A DNA stretch of 6,498 nt. It comes from DASWVC01 sp036401335. GTDB lineage: Bacteria > Verrucomicrobiota > Verrucomicrobiia > Chthoniobacterales > JAFAMB01. Made by a program: the position numbers and the translations under genes. Every line of letters begins with the position of its first letter. The stretch's first letter is position 1. Below are positions 1 to 6,280 of the stretch, piece by piece. Below the pieces are notes generated by a model, which was given only the letters and a program-made list of their open reading frames with translations, made no database searches and was not told the origin of the DNA. The stretch lies in assembly GCA_036401335.1 (NCBI GenBank), contig DASWVC010000283.1, positions 1 to 6,498 of the forward strand. The letters are read 5' to 3'.

Positions 1-283
1 GGATTGATGGTTGTTTTGCTGTGCTACTTGCATGGAAACTACCGTTCCCACCTTCCTCATTCGCGTCCGGACGCTAACTCGGCCTACCTAAGGGCAGACG
101 CGTCCACTGCAATGGCGTTCTGACGGGCCGTTCGGCAACTAGTAAATCAGAAAATTGCCTGACCTGAGCCCGCGGTCAGCAAAGCCCCATCCTATCTGCC
201 ATAACCAATAGGTTAGGTGATCAACTAAGGAAGGCGCAAGTTCAGCCTCTCCTTCCCCCGTCCGACGACAACCACGCCAGCGT
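1..283. other. Left-edge intergenic region, no supported gene
   Basis: This stretch is visibly less GC-rich than the rest of the window and shows no recognisable protein. A plus frame is open from the window edge to a TGA at 121-123 (ATG at 7). A minus frame opens at an ATG at 58-60 and runs off the left edge for 20 codons. Neither gives a product I recognise, so neither is called. Two small inverted repeats lie downstream of the MscS stop: TAACC/GGTTA at 202-215 with a 4-base loop, and GGAAGG/CCTTCC at 229-256 with a 16-base loop. The second could contribute to ending the MscS transcript, but it lacks a clear T-run. Confidence 0.5.
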
Positions 284-1843
284 TCAAGCGTGCCCGGAAT
301 GGCTGGAACGCGGGCGCGCCGGCGGAGGCGGTGCCTGCCAGGGAGAAAGCCTGGGCACCGCGCCCTCTCTCCCGAGCGGGGCCCTTTCCGGTCCAAGCGA
401 GGCCCGCAGGCGGGGAAAAGCCTGAGGGTACCGGGCCTGCAAAAAAGAAAGGATTTGCCTCCGAACTTCGCACCGGAGGTCAAACGTTTGCGGCGCCGAT
501 GCAGCGCTGGCCAGGATACGGATTTCGATGCCGTCGGGTTTGAATTCTGTGACTTGAAAGGCGAAGACACGCCCGTCCCACAAATCTGCCCCTTGCACAA
601 TGCGCTGGGTCTCCGCCCGAAGCTCATCCAAGGGAACCAGGAAATCGACGTACAGAAAAACGACGCCCAGCAGGTCGGAACTGCTACGGGTCCAGTTTTG
701 AAATGGCTTTTCCAAAAAGTAAGTAAGCGGAACGACCAGGCGTCGCTGATCCCAAACCCGGATCACGACGTAGGTCAACGTGATTTCCTCGATGATGCCC
801 CACTCCCCTTCCACAATCACTTCATCGTTGAGCCGCAGCGGTTCGGTAATGGCCAACTGAAAACCCGCGATCAAGGTGGATAACGATTTCTGAGCCGCAA
901 GGCCCGCAATCACTCCGGCCACTCCCGCCGACGTCAAGAGGCCGGCCCCGAACTGCCGTACCGGGGGATAAGCCATCAGCAGCGTCCCGAGGCCCAGGAC
1001 GACGAACACGAACACCAGGAGGCGCCGGAGCACCTTCACCCGGGTTTCCACCTGCCGGCGCTTGTAGGCGTCATACGGCAAGCTGCTCGAACGCAAAACC
1101 ACCATCGACTCCACTGCCAGCACCGTCCGAACGGCCAGCACCGTGTTGACGGCGATCCCGGCCAGCGAAGCGAGTTGGTAGCCGTATTCGCGGAATGGGT
1201 CGGGCAGTTGAAGAAGAAACACCGCCGTCGAAAAGGCGCAAAGTGCGACATTGTAGAACAGTGCCTCGCCCACAACCGGCAGCGCGGCGAAGTACCACGC
1301 CGGCGAGGGCCGCGCGGCCAGCCCTTTGAACCAGTTCTGGACGAGGCGGACCACGCGAAGGCAGAAACCAAGAACCGTTGCAAGGTAACCAAGGCCGGCT
1401 ACCTGAGCAGCCAGGGCGAAGGTGGGAAATCCACCCAGCGCAACGCCGAGGTGCGGCAGGAGCGGCACCCAGGCGAAAAAGGCGCCGGTGAAGATGAAGA
1501 AACCGGTCACGGCCCTGCGCAACGCGAACAATATGCCGGTCCGCCAGTAGCGCGCGTCGCCTGGTGCCGGTGCAGAGGTGCCGGGAAGCCGAAGGATGAA
1601 GTTGCGCGTAAGCCAGGCGAGGCCGCAGCCCGTCGCAAGGATAAACGACAACAGCAGGATTTTTGCCGGCGTAAGCGCGAATACAATGGGTTGCCGGCTC
1701 CAGGCTCCCAGCAGCGTGCTCAATTCAAGGGAGAGCCCATCGATGTAAAAGGAAAACCGTTCGGCCAGGTCTGCCAGCCAGTCGAAGTGAGCCGGCACGT
1801 AAGGCACCGACGGCAGGTCTTCCGGAACAAAGTTCGGGTCCAT
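284..1843 (-). CDS. MscS-family mechanosensitive ion channel protein
   Basis: Predicted inner-membrane channel of the small-conductance mechanosensitive (MscS) superfamily, which opens under membrane tension to release solutes during hypo-osmotic shock. The product is 519 residues. Hydrophobic segments lie near residues 61-78, 103-127, 138-165, 187-213, 222-248 and 272-292, followed by the pore-lining TM3-like helix. Residues 299-332 are rich in Gly and Ala (GVAGVIAGLAAQKSLSTLIAG), as in the MscS pore helix. They run into the beta domain near 333-386, with the family-typical LNDEVIVEGEWGIIEEITL and VVPLTYFLEKPFQNW. Residues 390-475 fit the alpha/beta cytoplasmic vestibule. The last 40 residues are Pro/Arg-rich and probably disordered. 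The protein is longer than E. coli MscS (286 residues) because of extra N-terminal helices, as in many larger paralogues. The ATG at 1843 has only a weak G-rich upstream stretch as a ribosome site. A small same-strand ORF ends 112 bases upstream. Ion selectivity and gating cannot be read from the sequence. Confidence 0.93.
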   Translation of the reverse strand: MDPNFVPEDLPSVPYVPAHFDWLADLAERFSFYIDGLSLELSTLLGAWSRQPIVFALTPAKILLLSFILATGCGLAWLTRNFILRLPGTSAPAPGDARYWRTGILFALRRAVTGFFIFTGAFFAWVPLLPHLGVALGGFPTFALAAQVAGLGYLATVLGFCLRVVRLVQNWFKGLAARPSPAWYFAALPVVGEALFYNVALCAFSTAVFLLQLPDPFREYGYQLASLAGIAVNTVLAVRTVLAVESMVVLRSSSLPYDAYKRRQVETRVKVLRRLLVFVFVVLGLGTLLMAYPPVRQFGAGLLTSAGVAGVIAGLAAQKSLSTLIAGFQLAITEPLRLNDEVIVEGEWGIIEEITLTYVVIRVWDQRRLVVPLTYFLEKPFQNWTRSSSDLLGVVFLYVDFLVPLDELRAETQRIVQGADLWDGRVFAFQVTEFKPDGIEIRILASAASAPQTFDLRCEVRRQILSFLQARYPQAFPRLRASLGPERAPLGREGAVPRLSPWQAPPPPARPRSSHSGHA

Positions 1844-1955
1844 TGAGCACGCACCCGCCCGCGCGGTCCGGGCATCGTCACAAAGCCGTCGCCGGACGTC
1901 AACGCCGCGCTAAGCCTTTCCCCGGCGCTTGACCAGCGGGCCACCGCCAGCGGCT

Positions 1956-2309
1956 TTACAACGGCCGCACTGGGACGCGGCCCATGCACAGGGTGGCGCA
2001 CCGCAGTTCATCGGGCAGCGCGTCCAGCAGCAAAGCCGAACCAGCCGGCCCGTGGCCATGGGGGGCATCGACCGCCCGTAGCGCCGCCCATTGCACCACG
2101 TTTTCCGCAAAGCGCCAGGCCACGCCGTGAGCAGACCGAAAACCGAATGCTTCCGCCGCCCCTTCCTGCTCGACTTTCACGAATGCCGAACAGCCGCTGA
2201 AAGGTACCCCCGCAACCTGCAAACGGGGATTGATCATGACCTGAAGAATGCAGCGACGGCGGGCCGCCTGGGGCATGCTCGCTGCAGGAGGTGAAGAAGG
2301 TTGTGCCAT
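1956..2309 (-). CDS. Small hypothetical protein, 117 residues
   Basis: I do not recognise this protein. In favour of coding are a G/C-biased third codon position like that of its neighbours, a GGTGAG ribosome-site-like motif at 2313-2318 just ahead of the ATG (spacing only 3 bases), and a position upstream of and co-oriented with the MscS gene. The product has no signal peptide or membrane helix. It has an N-terminal Ala/Pro/Arg-rich stretch, a middle part containing INPRLQVAGVPFSGC and FGFRSAHGVAWRFAENVV, and four cysteines (20, 40, 104, 108), the last two spaced as C-x3-C. The overall look is a small soluble alpha/beta protein. It could share a transcript with the MscS gene 112 bases downstream. 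A spurious ORF in GC-rich DNA is the main alternative; overlapping minus frames in the same area (for example 1910-2110) look less protein-like. Confidence 0.5.
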   Translation of the reverse strand: MAQPSSPPAASMPQAARRRCILQVMINPRLQVAGVPFSGCSAFVKVEQEGAAEAFGFRSAHGVAWRFAENVVQWAALRAVDAPHGHGPAGSALLLDALPDELRCATLCMGRVPVRPL

Positions 2310-2379
2310 CCGCTCACCATCGGCCGATGCCGCGCCCGGGACCGACTGGCGAACCGGACAAGTGGCTGCTATTCCTACC

Positions 2380-2404
2380 TGATATGAAAATTAATAATAA
2401 TTCC
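2380..2404. promoter_or_regulatory. AT-rich island, likely promoter core
   Basis: A sharply AT-rich run in otherwise GC-rich DNA, with TAATAAT-like steps at 2392-2398 on the plus strand. It lies between the divergent 117-residue ORF and the catalase leader, where the promoters should be. No pair of -35 and -10 boxes at standard spacing is convincing on either strand, so direction and start point are unknown. Confidence 0.35.
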
Positions 2405-2425
2405 AAGATTCAACGTTGACACCGG

Positions 2426-2451
2426 CCCGGTTCTCGGGACGCCCGAGCGGG
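2426..2451 (+). other. GC-rich bulged hairpin in the catalase leader
   Basis: Inverted repeat visible by eye: CTCGGG (2433-2438) pairs perfectly with CCCGAG (2442-2447) across the 3-base loop ACG. The stem extends outward through CCCG (2426-2429) with CGGG (2448-2451), leaving a 3-base bulge (2430-2432) on one side. That makes ten base pairs. It is not followed by a T-run, so a simple terminator is unlikely. If transcription begins in the AT-rich island upstream, this would be a structured 5' end about 200 bases before the catalase start. It could equally be a protein-binding site or have no function. Confidence 0.45.
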
Positions 2452-2458
2452 AATAACC

Positions 2459-2656
2459 GTGAACTCCACTTCGGCCCATGCCACAAATCAAAGAATCAAA
2501 AAGTCAAAGGATGGAAGAACAGGAACAGGCAACGGCACCCGCGTGAATCAGTCGCGGCGTTTTCCCAAGAGGCCTCAGGGTTTGCCCGGGCTCACAGGTC
2601 ATTGTGTGATCGCACGCCTGCAAAGTGTTCTGGGTCTGCGAACGTTTGCAGTATGA
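2459..2656 (+). other. Possible leader reading frame coupled to the catalase start
   Basis: An open frame from GTG 2459 to TGA 2654-2656 would encode 65 basic residues of no recognisable family. Its stop overlaps the catalase start in the sequence ATGA (2653-2656), an arrangement typical of translational coupling. The catalase ATG itself lacks a visible Shine-Dalgarno sequence, which makes coupling more attractive. A shorter version could start at GTG 2605. Against it: no clear ribosome site ahead of GTG 2459 and no homology that I can see. It may be chance. Confidence 0.25.
2486..2509 (+). repeat. Three tandem 8-base A-rich repeats
   Basis: The units AATCAAAG, AATCAAAA and AGTCAAAG lie head to tail with an exact 8-base period, differing at one or two positions. 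They sit in the leader ahead of the catalase, 27 bases after the possible GTG start. Possible readings are a regulator-binding site, an unstructured A-rich segment that aids translation, or simple low-complexity drift. Confidence 0.5.
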
Positions 2657-3609
2657 TTCAGCGTTTCGACAACATCGCAGTTGATTTGCCCCTGCCGGAA
2701 AGTCCCAATCCCGCTGCCGCAGCCGCAGTACAGGAACTTATGGGGGGAAAGTTCGGGGAAATGTCCACGTTGCTGAACTACACGTTTCAGTCGTTTAACT
2801 TCCGGGGCAAGGCAAAGTACCGCCCCTTCTACGACCTGCTCTGCAACATTGCCGCCGAAGAGTTTAGCCATATTGAGGCCGTCGCGGCGGCAATCAACCT
2901 TCTGTTAAGCGGGGCCACCACGCGCGCCGATCGGAGTAAACCGGCCGGAAAAACGGCCCATTCCGCCTCCACGGTGGCGAAAAACTTGGTCACGACCGGC
3001 AGCATGGATCCCGCGCCCCTTGCGGAAGCGTTATCTGCCCGCTACGCCTACCATTTTATTGCTTCGGGACAGGCCGCCGTGCCCTTTGATTCCATGGGTA
3101 ATCCCTGGAACGGCAGCTACGTCACCGCAACCGGCAATCTGAAAATGGACTTGCTGCACAACTTTTTCCTCGAGTGCGGCGCGCGCGCCAACAAAATCCG
3201 AGTGTATGAGATGGCAGCCGATCCGACCGCTCGCGCCATGGTCGGCTACCTTTTGGTCCGGGGCGGCGTGCACATCGTTGCCTACGCCAAAGCGCTCGAG
3301 AAACTTACCGGCGCCGACGTCGGCCGGCTCCTTCCGATCCCCGATGTGAGCAACAAAAAGTTTCCGGAAGCGCTGAAACACGAGAAGAACGGCCTTCACA
3401 CCATCATGTGGCATTTCAGCCCAACCGATTACAATGAGATGGGCGCAATTTGGAATGGACCCCACCCGGAAGACGGACAGGAACTTGTGGTGCGTGATGA
3501 AATGCCCGCGGGTTTTCCGGCCCCGGAACTGCCCGAAGAACCGCAGCTTTCAGCACCGGGCGACATCGATCCGGAGATGTTGAAGCACTACGCCAAGGTG
3601 CTTTCCTGA
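2653..3609 (+). CDS. Manganese (non-haem) catalase
   Basis: Dimanganese catalase, which converts hydrogen peroxide to water and oxygen in the cytoplasm without haem. From ATG 2653 the product is 318 residues, close to the usual 270-310 for the family. The four-helix-bundle core carries every expected ligand: Glu36 in GGKFGEMSTLLNY, Glu70 and His73 in NIAAEEFSHIE, Glu174 in FFLECGARANK, and His207 in RGGVHIVAYAKALE. The 33-residue spacing of Glu174 and His207 equals that of Glu148 and His181 in the Lactiplantibacillus plantarum enzyme. The C-terminal part has the family-typical FSPTDYNEMGAIWNGPHPEDG and an acidic, Pro-rich tail. The start was chosen because MIQRFDNIAVDLPLPESPNP aligns with known catalase N-termini; the frame stays open to 2416 but that extension looks non-coding. 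No Shine-Dalgarno sequence is evident. The gene stands alone, converging with a glycosyltransferase remnant, so it is probably monocistronic and under oxidative or stationary-phase control (inference). Confidence 0.95.
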   Translation: MIQRFDNIAVDLPLPESPNPAAAAAVQELMGGKFGEMSTLLNYTFQSFNFRGKAKYRPFYDLLCNIAAEEFSHIEAVAAAINLLLSGATTRADRSKPAGKTAHSASTVAKNLVTTGSMDPAPLAEALSARYAYHFIASGQAAVPFDSMGNPWNGSYVTATGNLKMDLLHNFFLECGARANKIRVYEMAADPTARAMVGYLLVRGGVHIVAYAKALEKLTGADVGRLLPIPDVSNKKFPEALKHEKNGLHTIMWHFSPTDYNEMGAIWNGPHPEDGQELVVRDEMPAGFPAPELPEEPQLSAPGDIDPEMLKHYAKVLS

Positions 3610-3627
3610 GGCGGCCTAGACGTCGCC
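3610..3627 (+). terminator. Weak hairpin just after the catalase stop
   Basis: GGCGGC (3610-3615) can pair with GTCGCC (3622-3627) using one G-U pair, around a 6-base loop. It starts directly after the TGA and is followed by a moderately T-rich stretch (3631-3642). The position between two convergent reading frames suits a terminator, but the stem is short and the T-tract is interrupted. Confidence 0.3.
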
Positions 3628-3640
3628 AACAGATTGTTTC

Positions 3641-3946
3641 TTAACCCCAGAGGCCGTACCGCGCCATACATCCGACGGCTTTGACACCGTCTTTCCAGGT
3701 GATCTTCTTTCCGTCGGAGAAGGCGCGGCAACGGTAGCGGTTGGGCACCTCGCAAATTCGGCAACCCCGTTTTGCGAGCTCGGCCGTAATTTCGGGGTCA
3801 ATGCTGAAACCGTTTTTCTTCAAGGGAAGTGCTTGCAGTACATCCGTCCGGAACACCTGGTAACAGGTTTCCACGTCGCTGAGGCCGAGCGGCGTGAACT
3901 GATTGGAGATCTTGGTTAACAACCAGTTAACCAGGCGCGGGCTTAG
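3641..3946 (-). pseudogene. C-terminal remnant of a family 2 glycosyltransferase (dolichol-phosphate mannosyltransferase-like)
   Basis: The translation matches the last third of bacterial GT2 polyprenyl/dolichyl-phosphate sugar transferases. It contains NWLLTKISNQFTPLGLSDVE and METCYKVFR-like ETCYQVFRTDVLQ, then GFSIDPEITAELAKRGCRI and CEVPNRYRCR...DGKKITWKDGVKA, and ends with an intact stop at 3641-3643. The similarity runs back in frame past the TTG at 3922 to about 3946, where a TAA (3947-3949) closes the frame. The whole N-terminal GT-A fold (nucleotide-binding VVIPVYNE-like start, DxD metal site) is missing. None of the three minus frames between 3947 and 4129 restores it. About 100 of the usual 230-330 residues remain, so it cannot be catalytic. 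It lies 183 bases downstream of the polytopic membrane gene on the same strand. Most likely it is a deletion remnant, though an assembly join is possible. Confidence 0.8.
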
Positions 3947-4129
3947 TTACCTCTTGCGGCTGCAGCTCCGCCGCAGGCCTCTCCAACGCCGCCTTCTTTC
4001 GACGCCCTTTTCTGCCCGACCTCTCGTACTCGCGCATTTCCCAACCGGCAAGCATAACTGGATCCGCCAGGTGGTCACGGCCGGTTTTGTTATGTTGCGA
4101 GCAGCAAGGCCGGCGGACCGGGTGAGAAG

Positions 4130-6226
4130 CTATCCGGCGCTTGATTCCCGTGGCCGGCACGCGAGTTGCAGTGAGGGGGCCAAAGCCAGCCACACGGTCG
4201 CGAACAGGGGGAGAGCGTACCGGTTCAGGTAAAACACACACACGCACGTGGCCAGGAAAGTGACCGCACCCGCCCCGATCATGGCGACGAACGGCAGGAT
4301 TTGTGCCCACGGCACTTCCCGGCGAAAGCGCGCCAACGCCCAGGCCGCGAGTAGAACCACGGTCAGCCATAGCACCGACAACCGGTGGGTCAACTTGATG
4401 TAATGGTCCGCAGAAGCAACGTCGAACCAGACCGCCGCATCGGGAAAGCGCGCGCTTTTCAAGACGGCCAGGCTTTGCCATGCGGACGGTTTCTGGGCGG
4501 CGTATATCGCGGCGAAAAAATTTCCGCCGTACGCGGAAATCGTCAGATTTTCGTTGTTTGCACGGTTGAAACCCCGCTGCATGTCCCTCCGGATGGTTTC
4601 AAGGAGTTTGGGGTGCCACGACCTCAGGTAGAGCAGCATTGCCTGAAGTTCTGCGCGATCGCATTGTGCCGCTGCACGTTCGCCCGCGACACCCTCGTGA
4701 ACGATGAAATCCGTCAGTGCCTCGGCGCCGCCTTGATAGAAGGGGCCCACGGTGGCCTGGATCATCACGGCGGCCTGAACGTCAGGGTCGGCCGTCTTCG
4801 TCGCGAGGTGCCGGGCCAGTTGGAGGCGCTCCTCCGGACGCAGTTTTTCCAGGAACGTCCCGATCCGATCGCTGAGCGTCCGGCCGAGGGTGCTGCGCCC
4901 TTCAATTCCGTAGTGCCGGCCAAGGACTTGGGCGAATTCCCGGTTGCAGAATACCGCCAGCACCAGAGCGGTTCCCGCGACCCCGGTCCGGACCCACCAG
5001 TAAACCAGGCGACGGCGCTCCCGCCACGACGCCGCGCCCAGCGCCAGGCACACACCCGGGAGCCACGTGCCCAGGAGCAGGTTGATGTGCCGTGAGCCGA
5101 TCGCAAACGTCAGGGCAACTGCGTAGGCCGCCCAGGCCCGCCAAGGGCGCGGCCGCGGTTGCAGGACACGCAGTCCGCTGGCAAATAAGAAAATTGTTGC
5201 GATCAGGCTCCAACTCTCCGACCCGCACAGCTGGGCTTGCGCATACAATGAGGGGGCAAGCAGAATCGTCAGGACCGCAACCCCGCGCCAGATGGCCGTC
5301 GTGCAGGCCGTGACCACAAACGTTCGCAGGCCAACGATCAGGAAGGCGTGCTGGCAGGCAATCAACGTGTAAATCCCACCCAGGGTTGGTTCCTGCTGGT
5401 TGAACGGCAAGAAGGCACCAGGCCGTTCAACCCAGGTGCCCGCCCACATGGGCAGCCGCGCAAGGGTGCAGAAGAGGGCCGGGAAATGAAAGAGGTTGGA
5501 GACCGAGACCGCGTAAATTAACTGGGTCATGGCATCGATGTCCTTCCACAAGGGTGGATAGACGGCCAGAAAGTAAAGTGAAGGCAGGCTAAGAAAGCCC
5601 GCTGGCCGGCGGCCGACCCCTGCAAGGAGCCGCTGAACCCGCGTGCGGAAGCGCGGCCACGGCCCGCGTTGCGCCGGAGCGGCATCACGCCGCGCCAGGA
5701 GCACCAGCCCCGCCGCCAGCACCAGCACAAACAAGCCGGCCGAAAGCGCCGGCGGAAGAACGGCAGGGACCCTGAGTTTGACAAGACCGGCCCGGAAGAC
5801 GGGGTCAAACTGCCAGCCCGGGTCAAGCATGAGGTTCCCTTTCTGGTCACAGCTGAAAAGCAGCGCAGGAAACTCCGCCACGCGGCCTGTCCGCGGCGTA
5901 AAAATGAGCGGAGTGCGCGATGCACTGATCAGCCTGATCTGGAGGGGCCAGAACTGCTTCCATGCCACAGGTCGGGAAGGGTGCAGCAACCATGCCTTGG
6001 CCCCGGGCGGGCACACCGTGTCCGTACGCACGTTGACGACCCTCCAATGCCACCCGAAATGCGCGTTCAGGCGATCGGCACAAAGCACCCCTGTCCCAAG
6101 CACCAGCACGATCCACAGAACGCCGGCGAACCAGGCGGCCGCACCCGCCGTGGCCGGTTGAGGCAAACGCTTGGTCAACATGCGCGGACCCTGTACCGCC
6201 GGGCACAGGGACGCAACCCTCCGCAT
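4130..6226 (-). CDS. Polytopic membrane protein of unknown function, possibly GT-C glycosyltransferase-like
   Basis: A 698-residue integral membrane protein that I cannot assign to a named family. One hydrophobic helix (about 31-50) is followed by a soluble, probably extracytoplasmic segment (51-153) with two cysteines (72, 126). A second helix follows (154-178), then a basic loop and a cluster of helices between 211 and 427. A large soluble segment (428-612) contains charged helices and the patch NRANNENLTISAYGGNFFAA. Three final helices lie near 615-632, 641-665 and 667-689. WKDIDAM at 227-233 comes after a short hydrophobic stretch and recalls the acidic motif in the first loop of GT-C enzymes; this is suggestive only. 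A glycosyltransferase remnant follows it on the same strand, so a role in envelope sugar transfer is plausible. The ATG at 6226 has AAGGA 12 bases upstream. The ATG at 6181 (residue 16) has AGGG at a better 7-base spacing and gives a more usual N-terminus, so the true start may be 6181. Confidence 0.8.
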   Translation of the reverse strand: MRRVASLCPAVQGPRMLTKRLPQPATAGAAAWFAGVLWIVLVLGTGVLCADRLNAHFGWHWRVVNVRTDTVCPPGAKAWLLHPSRPVAWKQFWPLQIRLISASRTPLIFTPRTGRVAEFPALLFSCDQKGNLMLDPGWQFDPVFRAGLVKLRVPAVLPPALSAGLFVLVLAAGLVLLARRDAAPAQRGPWPRFRTRVQRLLAGVGRRPAGFLSLPSLYFLAVYPPLWKDIDAMTQLIYAVSVSNLFHFPALFCTLARLPMWAGTWVERPGAFLPFNQQEPTLGGIYTLIACQHAFLIVGLRTFVVTACTTAIWRGVAVLTILLAPSLYAQAQLCGSESWSLIATIFLFASGLRVLQPRPRPWRAWAAYAVALTFAIGSRHINLLLGTWLPGVCLALGAASWRERRRLVYWWVRTGVAGTALVLAVFCNREFAQVLGRHYGIEGRSTLGRTLSDRIGTFLEKLRPEERLQLARHLATKTADPDVQAAVMIQATVGPFYQGGAEALTDFIVHEGVAGERAAAQCDRAELQAMLLYLRSWHPKLLETIRRDMQRGFNRANNENLTISAYGGNFFAAIYAAQKPSAWQSLAVLKSARFPDAAVWFDVASADHYIKLTHRLSVLWLTVVLLAAWALARFRREVPWAQILPFVAMIGAGAVTFLATCVCVFYLNRYALPLFATVWLALAPSLQLACRPRESSAG

Positions 6227-6280
6227 GTGCCGATTTTATCCTTGACCTTCCCGCGATTGGCTACGCCTTTGAGACTGCGA
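6227..6280. promoter_or_regulatory. 54-base divergent spacer between the membrane protein and the aldo/keto reductase
   Basis: Two genes start back to back across this spacer, so promoters for both must lie here or inside the gene starts. It contains TTGACC at 6242-6247 reading right, without a good -10 partner. Reading left it has GATAAAAT (6240-6233), which overlaps the AAGGA ribosome-site candidate (6243-6239). If the membrane protein really starts at 6181, the free spacer grows to about 99 bases and the leftward GATAAAAT could serve as a -10 box. Confidence 0.35.

Larger units (their letters stand above)
2310..2652. promoter_or_regulatory. Intergenic control region between the 117-residue ORF and the Mn catalase
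   Basis: This 343-base gap separates two divergent genes. It contains, in order, an AT-rich island (about 2380-2404), a TTGACA hexamer (2416-2421), a GC-rich bulged hairpin (2426-2451), a short open frame starting at GTG 2459 whose stop overlaps the catalase start, and a triplicated 8-base A-rich repeat (2486-2509). Most of the promoter activity for both directions would be expected here. The TTGACA has no matching -10 element at 16-18 bases, so it is not called as a promoter by itself. The catalase reading frame is open back to 2416, but those extra 79 codons resemble no catalase N-terminus. Confidence 0.5.

Noticed and set aside
1..123. Open frames at the left edge: plus strand to TGA 121-123, and minus strand from ATG 58-60 off the edge
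   Set aside because: Very short, no ribosome site and no recognisable protein; too little sequence to support a gene.
290..883. 197-residue plus-strand ORF opposite the MscS gene
   Set aside because: Antisense shadow of the clearly coding MscS frame; its translation is low-complexity and basic, with no family resemblance.
1175..1846. 223-residue plus-strand ORF opposite the MscS gene
   Set aside because: Antisense shadow in GC-rich DNA; rich in Arg, Lys, Gln and Gly without domain-like structure.
1857..1873. GCCCG/CGGGC inverted repeat just upstream of the MscS start
   Set aside because: Only 5 base pairs with a 7-base loop in GC-rich DNA; expected by chance and not placed as a terminator.
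2416..2421. Perfect TTGACA hexamer as a -35 promoter element
   Set aside because: No -10-like sequence at 16-18 bases; the expected place is GC-rich and lies inside the hairpin.
2416..2652. N-terminal extension of the catalase frame by 79 codons
   Set aside because: Basic, low-similarity sequence unlike any catalase N-terminus; family similarity begins exactly at the ATG at 2653.
4078..4112. CGGCC/GGCCG inverted repeat downstream of the membrane protein gene as a terminator
   Set aside because: Five base pairs, a 25-base loop and no T-run on the minus strand.
3927..4481. 184-residue minus-strand ORF overlapping the end of the membrane protein gene
   Set aside because: Most of it is an out-of-frame shadow of the membrane protein; only its last 60 or so residues lie in otherwise non-coding DNA and they match nothing I recognise.
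4385..5095. 236-residue plus-strand ORF opposite the membrane protein gene
   Set aside because: Antisense to a frame with clear membrane-helix periodicity; no recognisable domain.
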